Assembly (NCBI RefSeq): GCF_029227915.1
Contig: NC_079882.1
Location: 22,945,001-23,009,000, forward strand
DNA length: 64,000 nucleotides
Reading direction: 5' to 3'
From: Hydractinia symbiolongicarpus
Taxonomy: Eukaryota; Cnidaria; Hydrozoa; Anthoathecata; Hydractiniidae
A model generated the notes under the pieces. The model worked only from the letters and a program-made list of their open reading frames with translations, was not told the DNA's origin and did not search any database. Below are positions 33,107 through 44,105 of this stretch, piece by piece. Position 1 is the first letter of the stretch; the number at the start of each line of letters is the position of its first letter. The position numbers were made by a program, and so were the translations under genes.

Positions 33107-34490
33107 TTAACCGTTCAGTTGGTAAAAATCGTAAACTTTTGCAACACGTGAAATAAACTTTTGTTGCGTATAAATTTTTTCTAAATATAGCATACATTAC
33201 GAGAGAAAAGTTTAGAAAGAAAAATTTTGAAAGTTTCTAGAAAAATACTTCACCGTGTATTCGCGCCTTAACAAAAGTTGACCACAAAATATAAAAATAC
33301 AAAGTTACATTACTTCTACCTGTTACTCAAAAATTTCTTATAATATCCAGCTTATAAATTGTAAGTGAACTAAAATCAATTATTTCTGTCCGTCCTCTTT
33401 CACATATGTTCTCGGGGAGACGAATAGTTTTTGATGACCCTTACCTTTGTCAGAGTAAGGCATAGAATTACGTGCTTTGCATGGAGCGTTAAGAAATATC
33501 ATGGTTAAAAGAATTTTTGATGGTGTCAGCAGACTTTTTTATTACCTATTGCACACAGTTTAATCATTCCGGGAGACTCTTGCAAAATTTAGTAGGTATA
33601 AGCACACATTCCATAAAAAAAAATTTGGTTTGACAAAGTGCAGAAAATTATTTTCATACAAAACAGAAATACAGGTTGTTGGCCCGGTTGGCGGGTCAAC
33701 TCGTTTAAAAAAAATGCATAGCGTAATTTTGTAAAAATGGCGGATTCAAGATGCATACAAACAAGCAAAATTTAATTAAAATTATCATTTAGGGAATTTA
33801 TAAGCTACTCCACAAATTCTAAATTTATTTAAACTTCTTGTCTGCTGCTTCGCTTGCCATTAGTTATTTTTGTTTTGCTTTGAATCGCAATTCGCATGCT
33901 CTCATTTTTCAACCCGACGCCTGGATTGGTAAATTGTTATTATATGAACCGAGTTAACCCACTTAACCAACCCCTGCCAGGTTGAAAAAACAAGCCAGCC
34001 CGCCTAAGGGCTCATATAGCGTCAAACATTTTAGTAGTGATCTGGCATTATGCCGAACTGTTTAATTTAAATCATGCTGAGCATGTGGCGAGCCAACACC
34101 GAACCAACTCGCCGTATATAATCAGGCTCTTAGCAATGAAATATAGTCACATCTCAGAGCATTACAGGTCAGATCATTGTCGCCTTTTTACCTTATCGTG
34201 ATAACAATGCAGCGTTTTCGAATTTACGAATAGAATATATTCCATACGATTGTAACGTAACATATATGTAAACATTGATTTAAGTTTGTTTATATTTTGT
34301 TATGATTTAATAACGACAACAACACTGAATCACCCTGTAGTGTTATAAACAGTAACAACGGAAAAAAAATTTTTTACAACTTATTAAATTCTTCTCTTGG
34401 AGAAACACGCTGTTTTAATAAGAACAGTCTTTTTTCGTTTCCGCCTGAAAATTCTAAACCTTTGGATAAATAGCATTCTCATTATTCTTA
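33107..34490. other. Intergenic with a MITE-like GC-richer segment
   Basis: No gene seen. Around 33675-34130, GGCGGGTCAACTCG (33691) and its near reverse complement CGAGTTAACCCACTTAACC (33949) face each other, and AGCCAACACCGAACCAACTCGCCG follows near 34089 as a related copy. This suggests a short foldback-type element. AAAATGGCGG occurs at 33733-33742. Confidence 0.4.
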
Positions 34491-35033
34491 AAGCCTGGTG
34501 CAAATCGATCAACATTCTGATGCGATTTGCTATACCCTCGTCAACATTCTCGTCAACATTTTAAGCAACTACATTCTTCTGAAGCGTGGCCATTCATTCC
34601 CTCTTTTTAAAATGGCGGAGAAGGAAGCTACAGCATGTTTATTGCTGGCATTAATAATAGATGACAATGAAAAAAGAAACCAAGGCCCTACCAGGAAATG
34701 GATTCAATAAAGGGAAGGGAAAGGAGTCTATGCTAATGGCTGAGGATACTAGAACGTGTAGAGAAATGATGAGGATGGATTGTAAATCAATCCGCCATTT
34801 TCAAAATGAATATATCTCTTTGATATAATATTATGTTCATGCAAGTTGTGTATACACTCGAACAAAAACATTCGAATTCGTGCTAGAACATTCGAATTTG
34901 CAATTAAATGATTTGAAAATACTGAAAAATGTTGCCGGAAATGTTGATACCCATAGCAAATTGAGTCAACATGTTCATAAACAAATGTTGACGGGTAATG
35001 TTGCTCAAAAAGTTGCCTCGATTTGCGCCGGCC
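34491..35033. mobile_element. Short Harbinger-type derivative with a transposase remnant
   Basis: The ends match as inverted repeats (AAGCCTGGTGCAAATCGA on the left, AAGGCCGGCGCAAATCGA read inwards on the right) and are flanked by TTA/TTA, the 3-bp duplication typical of PIF/Harbinger. Related CAACATT motifs recur inside both ends. The interior keeps the start of a HARBI1-like protein: a frame beginning at the ATG at 34612 with LLLALIIDD and GPTRKWI, and shortly after, in another frame, REMMRMDCKSIRHF. The rest of the transposase is deleted. AAAATGGCGG overlaps the start codon, and CCGCCATTTT recurs at 34792-34801. Confidence 0.65.
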
Positions 35034-36849
35034 TTAATTTTTAGCATGACTTTGGCCTAAAATATATAATGCCTTAACAAAATAGAGCTTGCTATAATTT
35101 GCTATAGCTAATGGCAAATTCTGCTCAATTGTTGCTTTGGACGAATAAAGATGTTCAGTTTACTTGATGTGCAATAGGAAAAGTAAGCTTCTAATAAAAT
35201 TTTGTGCATCATACAAACTTTAATATTTAGAACAAACCATCGAGCTTGGACATATTCATAGAACATTCCTAACGTCTCACCTAATTGTTAGACTATATTC
35301 TTATATTAAATGCTTAAAAGAAACTTATTCAGATTCAAAACCCAACAAAGGAACTAAATATTTAAGGGGAAATTGAGATTTGAAAATTTAAAACGTATAA
35401 AAAATCGTTAGCTACACACCTAAATCTTCTTTCTACTAGATACTCTAAACAGCAGTAGATCATCTTTTTAATGTTGCACCTGCTTTCCTTTGACTTTCTC
35501 AGTAGGTAGCTAGAGTTCTCTTGATGAAATTCCAATCAGTTTTTTTAACCTCGATAACTACACTTCTTTTCATCCCAAAGAAAACAAATTGGAAACGAAT
35601 ACAATTGTTCGATGCATTTCCAATCAGTTCTCTTTGAGATGTATATCTTCGTATGTTTTTCTTCTTTATTATTTTTAACCAACAACACCAACTTTTTATA
35701 CCCAATAACATTTTATATTCGAATTATATTTTAATATTTATAATTATCATTTTATGTTCGAATAACATAAAGCAGCAACCTTGGTCACAGAACACAAAAG
35801 CTTTAAAGTAACCTTGTGATGAGTAAACATTGTCATGCCTTGTTTATAAATACTTTTTTCAGAATTAATTTTAAGAAATCAGTACAAAAGTAAAAAAAAT
35901 AAAGACAACTTTGTGCGCTTCGGTTTCCTCTGATAAACTGAACTTTTAAGTGAGATACGGCAAGCCAAACCGAGAGTAGAAGGGTATTATTTTTAACCAT
36001 CTGCCTTGAATGGAAAATAAACCTCCTTTTCGCCTTTTTTATTTAGTAAACTTTAGCGCAAAGCCACGCCTTCGGGAGAAATGTATAAGCCATAAGAAAG
36101 TTAATGTTGATTTTTGTGCCGTGGAAAACCATGCTTACTCACACAAGGGAATTAATATGTAAGACTGAAGGAATTCCTGTGGAAGAATCCACTGTATCCC
36201 TCTCTCATTAAATTCATGTAAGGGATACCAAACAAAAAGATACAACACAATAATTTAAATCTGCATTATTCTATGTTAATACCCGCTGAAACAAAACGTC
36301 GAAGAATATAAGCAGGTGCATGAAAAAATAAATAAATAAATGAGAATTAAATTGCATAATGTCCAACAAAATCAGAGGTGTCTAACAACCGTCACGGTAA
36401 AAGCGAAATCAAGTTATTACAGTTTGTATATACCAAAATCAGCTATTTAGTCTATTGCATACAGCATCCAAAGTTTTACACAAAATATAAGAAATCAACG
36501 GCTATCAACTCATAAAATAAAAGAAGAAAAAACATGAATAGATACATTTTCAATCAATTCTCTTTGTGATCTTATATCATCCTACGTTTTTCTTTTTTTA
36601 AGAATATTTTTAACTAACCACACTAACTTCCGTCGACAACAACAGTTTGTGTTTAACACTTTAGATTTGAATTTGCAAATTCATACGGCGGTTAAGTTCG
36701 TCTGAATTCACTTGTAGGAAAAAAAATCATAATGGCAGCGATTGTTTTGGTGTACTTGGCTAGATAAATAATAATAAATCAAATAAAAACGTTGTATATT
36801 GAAATAGTATATAGTTTATTTATGATATCAATTATTAAAGTTTATAAAC
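35034..36849. other. Intergenic with an imperfect direct repeat
   Basis: No gene seen. A segment of about 100 bp near 35610-35700 (gcatttccaatcagttctct...) recurs near 36541-36630 (acattttcaatcaattctct...) with about 80 percent identity by eye. It may mark the ends or copies of an unrecognised element. Confidence 0.45.
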
Positions 36850-37660
36850 ATGGACAATACAAAGAATGTTAGCAATTATAGCCGTGAAGAATGTTCAGAA
36901 TGGCTAAAAAATATAGGTCAGTGTGCCGCAGGTAATGTTCAAGAACTGCAGATAAAAATTAGAAAGTTCAAGCGATATCCTCGTTTAGTAAAACGTCTAG
37001 AAGACAAAGTAAAAAAAAATTACAAGTTAACTTGTAGCTTAGATCCCACAGATATTCCTCCAATTGCACTGAAGTGGTGTAAAAAAGATGAGGATCTACC
37101 ATCAATGAAGATATATTTAAAAACTACTGCAAAATAAAAACATATAGTAGTTTAGTCCAGCAAGAAAAAGCTATTAGAATGTTACAAAACAGAAAGATAA
37201 TAACTGTTAAAACTTTAGTTGATAATTTGTGTGCATTTGCAAAAGCAATAGTAAAAAATTCATATGGTACTGAAGCAAGGCCAGCAGTGCTTTTTTTGAA
37301 AATGGGTACCCTTAAAACGCTCATTGCAGTTGTCCAGTTGGTGCAAGTGGCTTATGTTGTCATTTTCTTGCAGTTTTGTTATTTTTAAAACATTTCCACC
37401 ACACTGGCAATCAAATTTCGGAACTGACTGTGACATAACAGTTACAAAAATGGCATCGGCGGTCTAAAAAAGGCTCTATTTCAGTGGTTCCGTTAAAGGC
37501 TATGAAAGTTAAGTCAGCAAATGTAAAAAAGAAAAATGGAAAAGTTGTTCTTAATGCTGCGGATTCAAGTGAATCTTATTTTAAAAGAGATGTCACTTCA
37601 ATTATGAAAACTTTAAAGGAAAAACTCAAAAATGTAAAACCTGTAGAACAGCATGTCTAG
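36850..37660 (+). pseudogene. N-terminal half of a SWIM/YqaJ-type transposon protein, decayed
   Basis: The opening frame (36850-37137) has a SAP-like helical segment (SREECSEWLKNIGQCAAGN, then VQELQIKIRKF), as in the second genes of ISL2EU elements. Further on, in shifted frames, are MLQNRKIITVKTL, NSYGTEARPAVLF and a clear SWIM zinc finger HCSCPVGASGLCCHFLA (37322-37372), then VPLKAMKVKSANVKKK. The YqaJ nuclease domain is missing: the coding similarity ends at the long palindrome at 37676-37761. At least three frame breaks are present. No matching transposase gene or terminal repeat was found nearby. Confidence 0.65.
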
Positions 37661-37675
37661 CAAGTGTTAATGAAA

Positions 37676-37761
37676 ACTGATTTGGGAAAAACTCACTTGG
37701 CCGACAACTACAATACATTTGTATTGTAGTTGTCGGCCAAGTGAGTTTTTCCCAAATCAGT
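37676..37761. repeat. Near-perfect 86-bp palindrome
   Basis: Two 42-nt arms (37676-37717 and 37720-37761) are exact reverse complements around the 2-nt centre tt. The left arm continues the reading direction of the SWIM-protein remnant (its frame reads KTDLGKTHLADNYNT). The right arm is an inverted copy of the same stretch and then gives way to unrelated DNA. Confidence 0.95.
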
Positions 37762-38597
37762 ACACATTAAACTACACATTAAAACTAGCCAATACTTTAG
37801 CTGATCATGACTATTGTGGTGTAGCCTTATACAACGAAAATATTATAAGACTCTTTTTTATTTCCGTGACTGATTTTTTTACCAAATTATTAGCATTCTC
37901 ATATTTCTGTTAAAGCTTTTGGGAATTTCTTTCTGAAACAACAACATCTGGTCAGTCTGTCAATGATAATCTCTCATTGAAGCTCCAGTGTACACAGCAT
38001 TTATACCCATTTTTCCAGTTAATACCATCTGCTCTAAACAACATATTGCAACATCAAACAAATAAAAAGTGTGTCTTTATGTCTAACTAAAAGACTTTAA
38101 AATCTATCCGCATCCTTGTTTACAATTAAAGTAAAAGGAGTCTAAGTTGTTGTCACACTTTGAGTTTAATGGTATCTGAGTTTTAGTTAAGCACAGTGCA
38201 TCACTTACCATGAGAATGCAGTCAGATGAAATATCTTCTTTATTTTTGTTGTAAGACTTTGTATTAAAAAAAGTTATTATAATTAGAATCGTCAGTTATT
38301 ACATAAGAATTGGTATCAATTATGAATGTTCTCGTATAAAATTTTATTGTTTGGTTGCTCAGGCGTCTGCTTTAATAGCTGACTTTTGCTGGTTGATTTT
38401 CACGACATTTGAAGTATGTCTTTATCTTTATTTTTTGTTTGTTTATTTCACTTTCAATGTTTTAACATGTGCTCCCAAACTCAAACAATATCAGCGCCAC
38501 TGCATAATACATAGTCGCTCTTAAAAAGGACTTTGTGGGAAGGTTGATTATACATATAAAAATTTTTGTCCAAAAGGCATTAACAGATTCTTCTGAT
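37762..38597. other. Intergenic, no gene seen
   Basis: AT-rich sequence with short frames only, between the palindrome and a MITE. Confidence 0.5.
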
Positions 38598-38600
38598 AAA

Positions 38601-39394
38601 GGGGGGTGTTCACACTAGAATTATAAAAGCATGGTATAAATTTAAAGCACGATTTAAAGCGTGCTTAATAATGTGAACGCATTCTTGCTTGATTAAAATA
38701 CTAGTCGAGTGCCCGTGGAAAAATCCACTGAGGCAGGATAAAAATTAAAAGGAAGCGTCATTTAAATTTTCATGACATCAGCAACCCATATACAAAAAAA
38801 ATTAGAACCTGCTTTCTACGTTGCCTCTATTGTGTAGAGCTTAAAGCGCTGATCAAAGAAAATGTATGTAATCACGTGCTTTTGATGAATGGTTATTGAG
38901 ATATAAGGGTTTAAAAATTTTGCTGACGTCAGCAAAGTCCCTAATAAAACAACAAAAATTTTTATTTCGAAACTTGTATACCCGTTGCCTTCATCTTATA
39001 GATCTCGAAACGCTGATCAAGAAAATGTATAGCACCATGTATCTTTGACAAATGGTTGCAGAGATATTAAGGTTTAAAGATTTAATGATGACGTCATCAA
39101 CCCGTCCATTCCGAAACGGATTTGGGGACCCAGGTTTGGGAAACTTACTCAAATTGGTCCCAGGTGATCCTTAGTTACCTATGCAGGAAATGACGTCAGT
39201 TATTTCCACCCGTTTCCAAGATTTTGGGCGGGTATTATGAAAGTGAAAGTTCATTCGTATGTGAGAAAAACAACATGAAAGCTTCGTTTTAAATTTTGTT
39301 TACAACTCCCCCTTTGAAGTTACCGGCAACTTGCTGTAGTCAAAGCGTGCTTTATTTTTATACTAAGCATGCTTTATTCTAGTGTGAACCCCCC
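38601..39394. mobile_element. 794-bp MITE with long terminal inverted repeats
   Basis: The ends read GGGGGGTGTTCACACTAGAA on the left and, inwards from the right, GGGGGGTTCACACTAGAATA. Similarity continues past a shared TAAAGCACG block for about 50 bp. The flanks are aaa on both sides (38598-38600, 39395-39397). Inside is a diverged direct repeat of about 155 bp (agcgctgatcaaagaaaatgta near 38848 and aacgctgatcaagaaaatgta near 39010), with TGACGTCA-like motifs near 38930, 39090 and 39192. There is no coding capacity. The terminus and 3-bp flank suggest a PIF/Harbinger-type MITE. Confidence 0.8.
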
Positions 39395-40776
39395 AAACTC
39401 ATAAACTTTCCTCGGTTGTGTTATGTTATATTGTCTTCATTGCGGAAAATTTTAATACCACTGAACTTCTTATTACTATTACTTTCATTGTTAAAGATAC
39501 TTTCCTTGGTCAACGGTTTTTGGAGCAATAAAATAATGGAGATGATGCGATGCTGTTGTTAAGTCTGCTTTAAATAATAAGTCAAAATCGTTTTTTGTAC
39601 GTGGCCTTACTTAGTTCCATATTTACGAGAAATAGTAAAGAAAATTTGTATACAAAAAACACTAATTAAAAATGCAGTTGGATGTACAGTTCAAAAAAGG
39701 TTACTGTCACTTTAACAATCTTTGCAAGCGTTTCAAGAGACTTATTAAATCTGAGCCTAACAATTCAGTGGCTATCGACTTTGACATTACTTACAATAGG
39801 TGCACAAACAGAAAAAGAGAAAGTATCAAGAAAAGATTGCGGAAGTCAATATAAAAACAAATTATTACAAAGCGTTGGTGTTTAAGCTGGACCTGGAGGA
39901 TGCTGATTTCTTGTGTCAATCAAAACAAGATGTAACATCGTTTTATCATTATTTTGTGAAGGTTAAAGTTCTTTTCTTTTTAACTCCCTTACTAATGCAA
40001 GTAGAGAGCTACTTATCTTGCTTGTTACTTCTTCCACAATACCACGAGGATAGTGATAATAATGGTCATGATCCAGAGGACCTTTTAAGATGAAGTAGAT
40101 AAGGAAAATATGCTTAACCAAGTAGCGAACAGTTGTATCGTGTTGTACAACGCAAGAGAGTTAAAATACTTTTTCAGTTGACTGGGAGTTAAAACAACTT
40201 TTTAAAAAAAATCCAAAGTTCAATCGTACAACAAAGCTTTGTGAAAATGATATCAACAATGAGAATGAGTGGATTCCTAGGTCTTTAAGAGTCGTAACTT
40301 GGCGAGTCTGAAGTGTTATTAGATCTTTTCATTTCTTAAATAAAAGCTATTTAAATGTACATCAGAGAACTCTAATTCAGCTTCTACCTTTTCGACCATG
40401 CTAACAAAAAAGCAGAAGATACCTCAACAAATGAACCCTTGCGCAAGAAATATGTTTTTGGTTTACGAAGAGCAGCTTTAATAGTTCATGCGTTATTATT
40501 GTAAAGCAGTGAATCTATTCTATACATTTATTCTTGCTCCTAACTTCGTGGTGAAAATCTCCTAATCTTCCATCTCGTTCAACAAAAACGTAAAGATCAT
40601 TTTAAAACCAATGCACTTCGAATAATGCTCAATTTTTATTTTTTCTGAAATCCACATTGCATTGTAATAATGCAACCTGTAAAAATTATCAAAAATTCAG
40701 GAAAAGATTACACTTTGCAGCTGACAGTAACTGTAGTTCGCTGGTGCATAACGCGACATTCATCAATGTGTCTTCT
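39395..40776. other. Intergenic, no supported gene
   Basis: Overlapping short plus-strand frames at 39672-40093 are lysine-rich and lack a recognisable domain. Nothing else can be supported. Confidence 0.4.
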
Positions 40777-40974
40777 ATGAATGCATAGTCACAAGAAAAA
40801 GAATAGTCTGGAGACTCGTGCCAACGCGCTCTGCTCCCGGCAAATAACTCGGGTTCCTACATTTTCTAGTACCCAGACTACTTTTAGGGGCACCAAAATT
40901 TAAAAAACAAGCGGGAAACCTTAGCGAAGCTTATATTTTTTTAAAGTAATTTTTCATTTATGCTGTAATTTGCT

Positions 40975-43889
40975 ATGCCTGGTGCTAATTGTTCGATTTT
41001 TGGTTGCTCTACTTCGAGAAGAACTACTGCCATCTCAGTATTTTGTATTCCACAAGGAAATGATGAGTACAACACATCTTGGAGACAGAAACTTATTGCT
41101 GTGATTACGAAGGATCGTGTTGTTGATAATAAGTTGAGGACACAGATTGAAAAACGTAATTTACATGTATGCGAAAAACACTTTCAACAGAGTCAGCTTA
41201 TACAACGTAGGTGCTATTTTATGTACTTTTAGCTATGTAAACATTGGAAACACTATTAATAAAGCTCTCTCTTATACCTGTTGTTTATTTAGATGAAAAA
41301 AGAAGAACACTAATTCCAGGATCTATTCCAACACTAAATTTACCAATAAAAAGCATTCCCTCTTCCAGGTATGAGACCATATATTTTTTTGTACAGATAC
41401 GTATATAGCTAGCTATTTATAAACATTTATGCATATACAGAAAATATGACCACAGGAAAAATATATATTTACAGTAAATTATATTTTTATTTCGCACATC
41501 AGTCAAGCCAAGACCTTCTGCTGAAAAGATTGCTGTGAAAAGAAACAGTACAATAACTGTTGATCAAAACCAACACATATTCTATCAATCCTTTGACAAC
41601 TTCATCGGCCGAGTAAAATCACTAAAGCTTCCAGAGAGTTGGAGTGTAGATATATCTCCAGACTTAGTAAAGGTTTGGATGTGCGATGAAATTCATTCCA
41701 GTGCACAGTTTGAAATATATGTTGACGATAGTTTGTCATTTACTATTCAAGGCTATACATGGAGTCTACCTGATGATCACGAAATATACAGTACATATAA
41801 ACGATCAGTCCGAAATATTACACTGTCAAATTTAATAAAAGTTGTATCCACCTACAAATTCTGTCCTGGAGTAATTGATTTGTCATTTGTACATTCACAC
41901 CACTTAAAGAAACATAACATCTCGAAAAATTTTTGTCTTCATTTTGATGAAATACCCTTACAACAGTCAGAATATCATCGATCTATGCATTGTTCACTGT
42001 TACAATTTAACGATGAAAAAATGTGCATGCAATGTGACAGTGCTGCTAAAAAATCGCAAAAATCTGTAAAACGTTCATCAACAAATTTGACTGTTCCAAT
42101 TAAATGCACCAATTTCGTTAACATCACCAGAACGTGTTGTGCTAAGGCTTCGCAATGAACGTGAAGAAAACAAGTCCTTGAAAATTGAGAACATGTCATT
42201 AAAACATGAAATAAAATTGCTACAAGAGGAAATATCTTCTTCTTCAGTCCCTGTTAGTTCAGAGCTAGGTTCAGATTTAAAAACCATTATGTCAAACACC
42301 AATACATCGACAATTTCTCACTCATGAAATTCTTCTGGGAGGAGCAACAAAAGTATTTGTCGTCTACAAAAACTGGTGTCCGTTACCACCCAATGGTAAT
42401 TAAATATTGTTTGTCATTGGCAGCAAAGTCACCAGCTACTTATGATGATATCCGTTATGATGAAAAATCTGGTACTGGTTTTGTGATTCTACCTAGTCGA
42501 CGTAGATTGAGAGATTATAAGAACTACATCCATCCACAACGAGGATTCAATAAAAGTATAGTTGAAGAATTAAAACTTAAAGTTGAGCATTTCAGTGACA
42601 TTGAAAAGTTTGTTGTCATTTTATTCGACGAAATGAAAATCCAAGAAAATTTAGTCTGGGATAAACAAACAGGCGAACTAATTGGATTTGTCGATCTCGG
42701 AGACATAAATATAAACTATGCAACATTACAAAAAGTAGATGGGTTAGCATCCCATGTTTTGGTTTTTCTTGTTCGGAGTATCGTAAACCCTTTTAAGTTC
42801 AGTCTGGCTAATTTTGCAACAACTGGAGCTACAGCAAGTCAAATGTTTCCTTTGTTTTGGAAAGCAGTTGGCATATGTGAACTACAATGCAATCTAAAAG
42901 TAGTTGCCGCAACATGTGATGGAGCATCACCAAACAGGAAGCTTTTCCGTATGCATTTCAACTTAACAAAAGCTGACGATATAAATCCAGATGTTGATGT
43001 TACATATCGCACAGTAAATTATTTTAGTGCTGAAAAACGATACATCTACTTTCTCTCTGATCCACCTCATCTGATAAAAACTGCTCGTAATTGCTTGTCA
43101 AACTCTGGTGCTGGTAGATGCACAAGGTTTATGTGGAATGATGGAATGTTCCTCATTTGGAATTACATAGCTGATATATTTTATGAGGATCGTGAATGTG
43201 GATTACACCTTCTACCTAAATTATCACATGATCACATTAAATTATTATCTTTTTCTGTAATGAATGTTAAGCTAGCAGCACAAGTTTTGAGTTCAACAGT
43301 CAGCACAATTTTGAATAATTATGGCCCTCCAGAAGCAGGTGGTACTGCTAAGTTTTGCGAGATGATGGATGGGTTCTTCGATATTTTGAACATCCGAAAC
43401 ACGGAAGAATACAAGCAAAAGAGGAAACCATTTCTTGTTCCATTTTCATCAGTCGATGACGCACGCTTTGTATGGCTACGTAAAGTTTTCCTTCAATATT
43501 TTGAAGATTGGTTACAGTCCATTGAGGAACGCCCAGGTGATTTTTCTAAAAACGCAAAGTCAAATATGTTTATATCTTGGCAGACATATGAAGGCCTCAA
43601 AATAACTGTCAATTCTATTATAGAGTTGGTTCAGTTTTTAGTAAATAATAATGTGCCTTATATTCTTACTGAACGTTTATGTCAAGATCCCTTAGAGAAT
43701 TATTTTGGTCGTCAGAGATCCATGGGAGCACGAAAAGACAACCCTTCAATGCGTGATTTTGGCTACAATGATAACACTATCAGGAACCAAAAAATCTTCA
43801 GGCCTATTTCTGGAGGAAATGTAGCTGGTAATGCTGTAGTGGATTTTAGTGATGAACCTGTTCCTTGGAGAAAAAAGAAAAAACTATAA
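40975..43889 (+). pseudogene. THAP-domain P-type transposase of element B, two frameshifts
   Basis: The exons read 40975-41206, 41293-41368 and 41513 onward (GT-AG introns of 86 and 144 bp; the second acceptor is inferred from frame). They give a THAP finger (MPGANCSIFGC...LHVCEKHF), GSIPTLNLP, then a region with QFEIYVDDS and a coiled coil (REENKSLKIENMSLKHEIK). The coding frame shifts by one base near 42105 and again near 42322. The core ORF 42324-43889 (521 codons) is intact, with ILFDEMKIQENLVWD, ATCDGASPN, FLSDPPHLIKTARN and CQDPLENYFGRQ, the catalytic set of P-element/THAP9-like transposases. It is slightly damaged; a sequencing error cannot be excluded, as each break is a single base. 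The stop is followed after 21 nt by the histone-like hairpin. Confidence 0.85.
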
Positions 43890-43910
43890 AGAAAAACACT
43901 TAAAAAAAAC

Positions 43911-43926
43911 GGCTATTTTTATAGCC
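43911..43926 (+). terminator. Histone-like 3' stem-loop after the element B transposase gene
   Basis: GGCTAT-TTTT-ATAGCC beginning 21 nt after the stop, with 5' flank AAAAAC and 3' flank ACACATTC. No AATAAA or ATTAAA occurs on the plus strand between the stop and the converging gene. Confidence 0.68.
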
Positions 43927-44065
43927 ACACATTCTTAAAAACATTATACTTGACTTTAAAACAGTTACACTTATGCCTCTCACTAGCCTAGCTAGCTATA
44001 TGCTAGTAACTAGCTATCCAGCTATGTGCTAATAATGCCATAGGTAATGATTTTTATAGGTGTGT

Positions 44066-44081
44066 AGCTATAAAAATAGCT
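44066..44081 (-). terminator. Histone-like 3' stem-loop after the element B zinc-finger gene (compensatory change)
   Basis: On the minus strand AGCTAT-TTTT-ATAGCT begins 24 nt after the stop, with 5' flank AAAAC and 3' flank ACACACC. The outer G-C pair of the other copies is replaced by A-T on both sides, so pairing is kept. No AATAAA or ATTAAA occurs on the minus strand in this intergenic region. Confidence 0.62.
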
Positions 44082-44105
44082 GTTTTGTTAGTGGTTGCAG
44101 TACTT

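Noticed and set aside
37465-37485. AAAGGCTCTATTTCAG as a possible histone hairpin
   Set aside because: The second half of the stem is missing, and the sequence lies inside the SWIM-protein relic.
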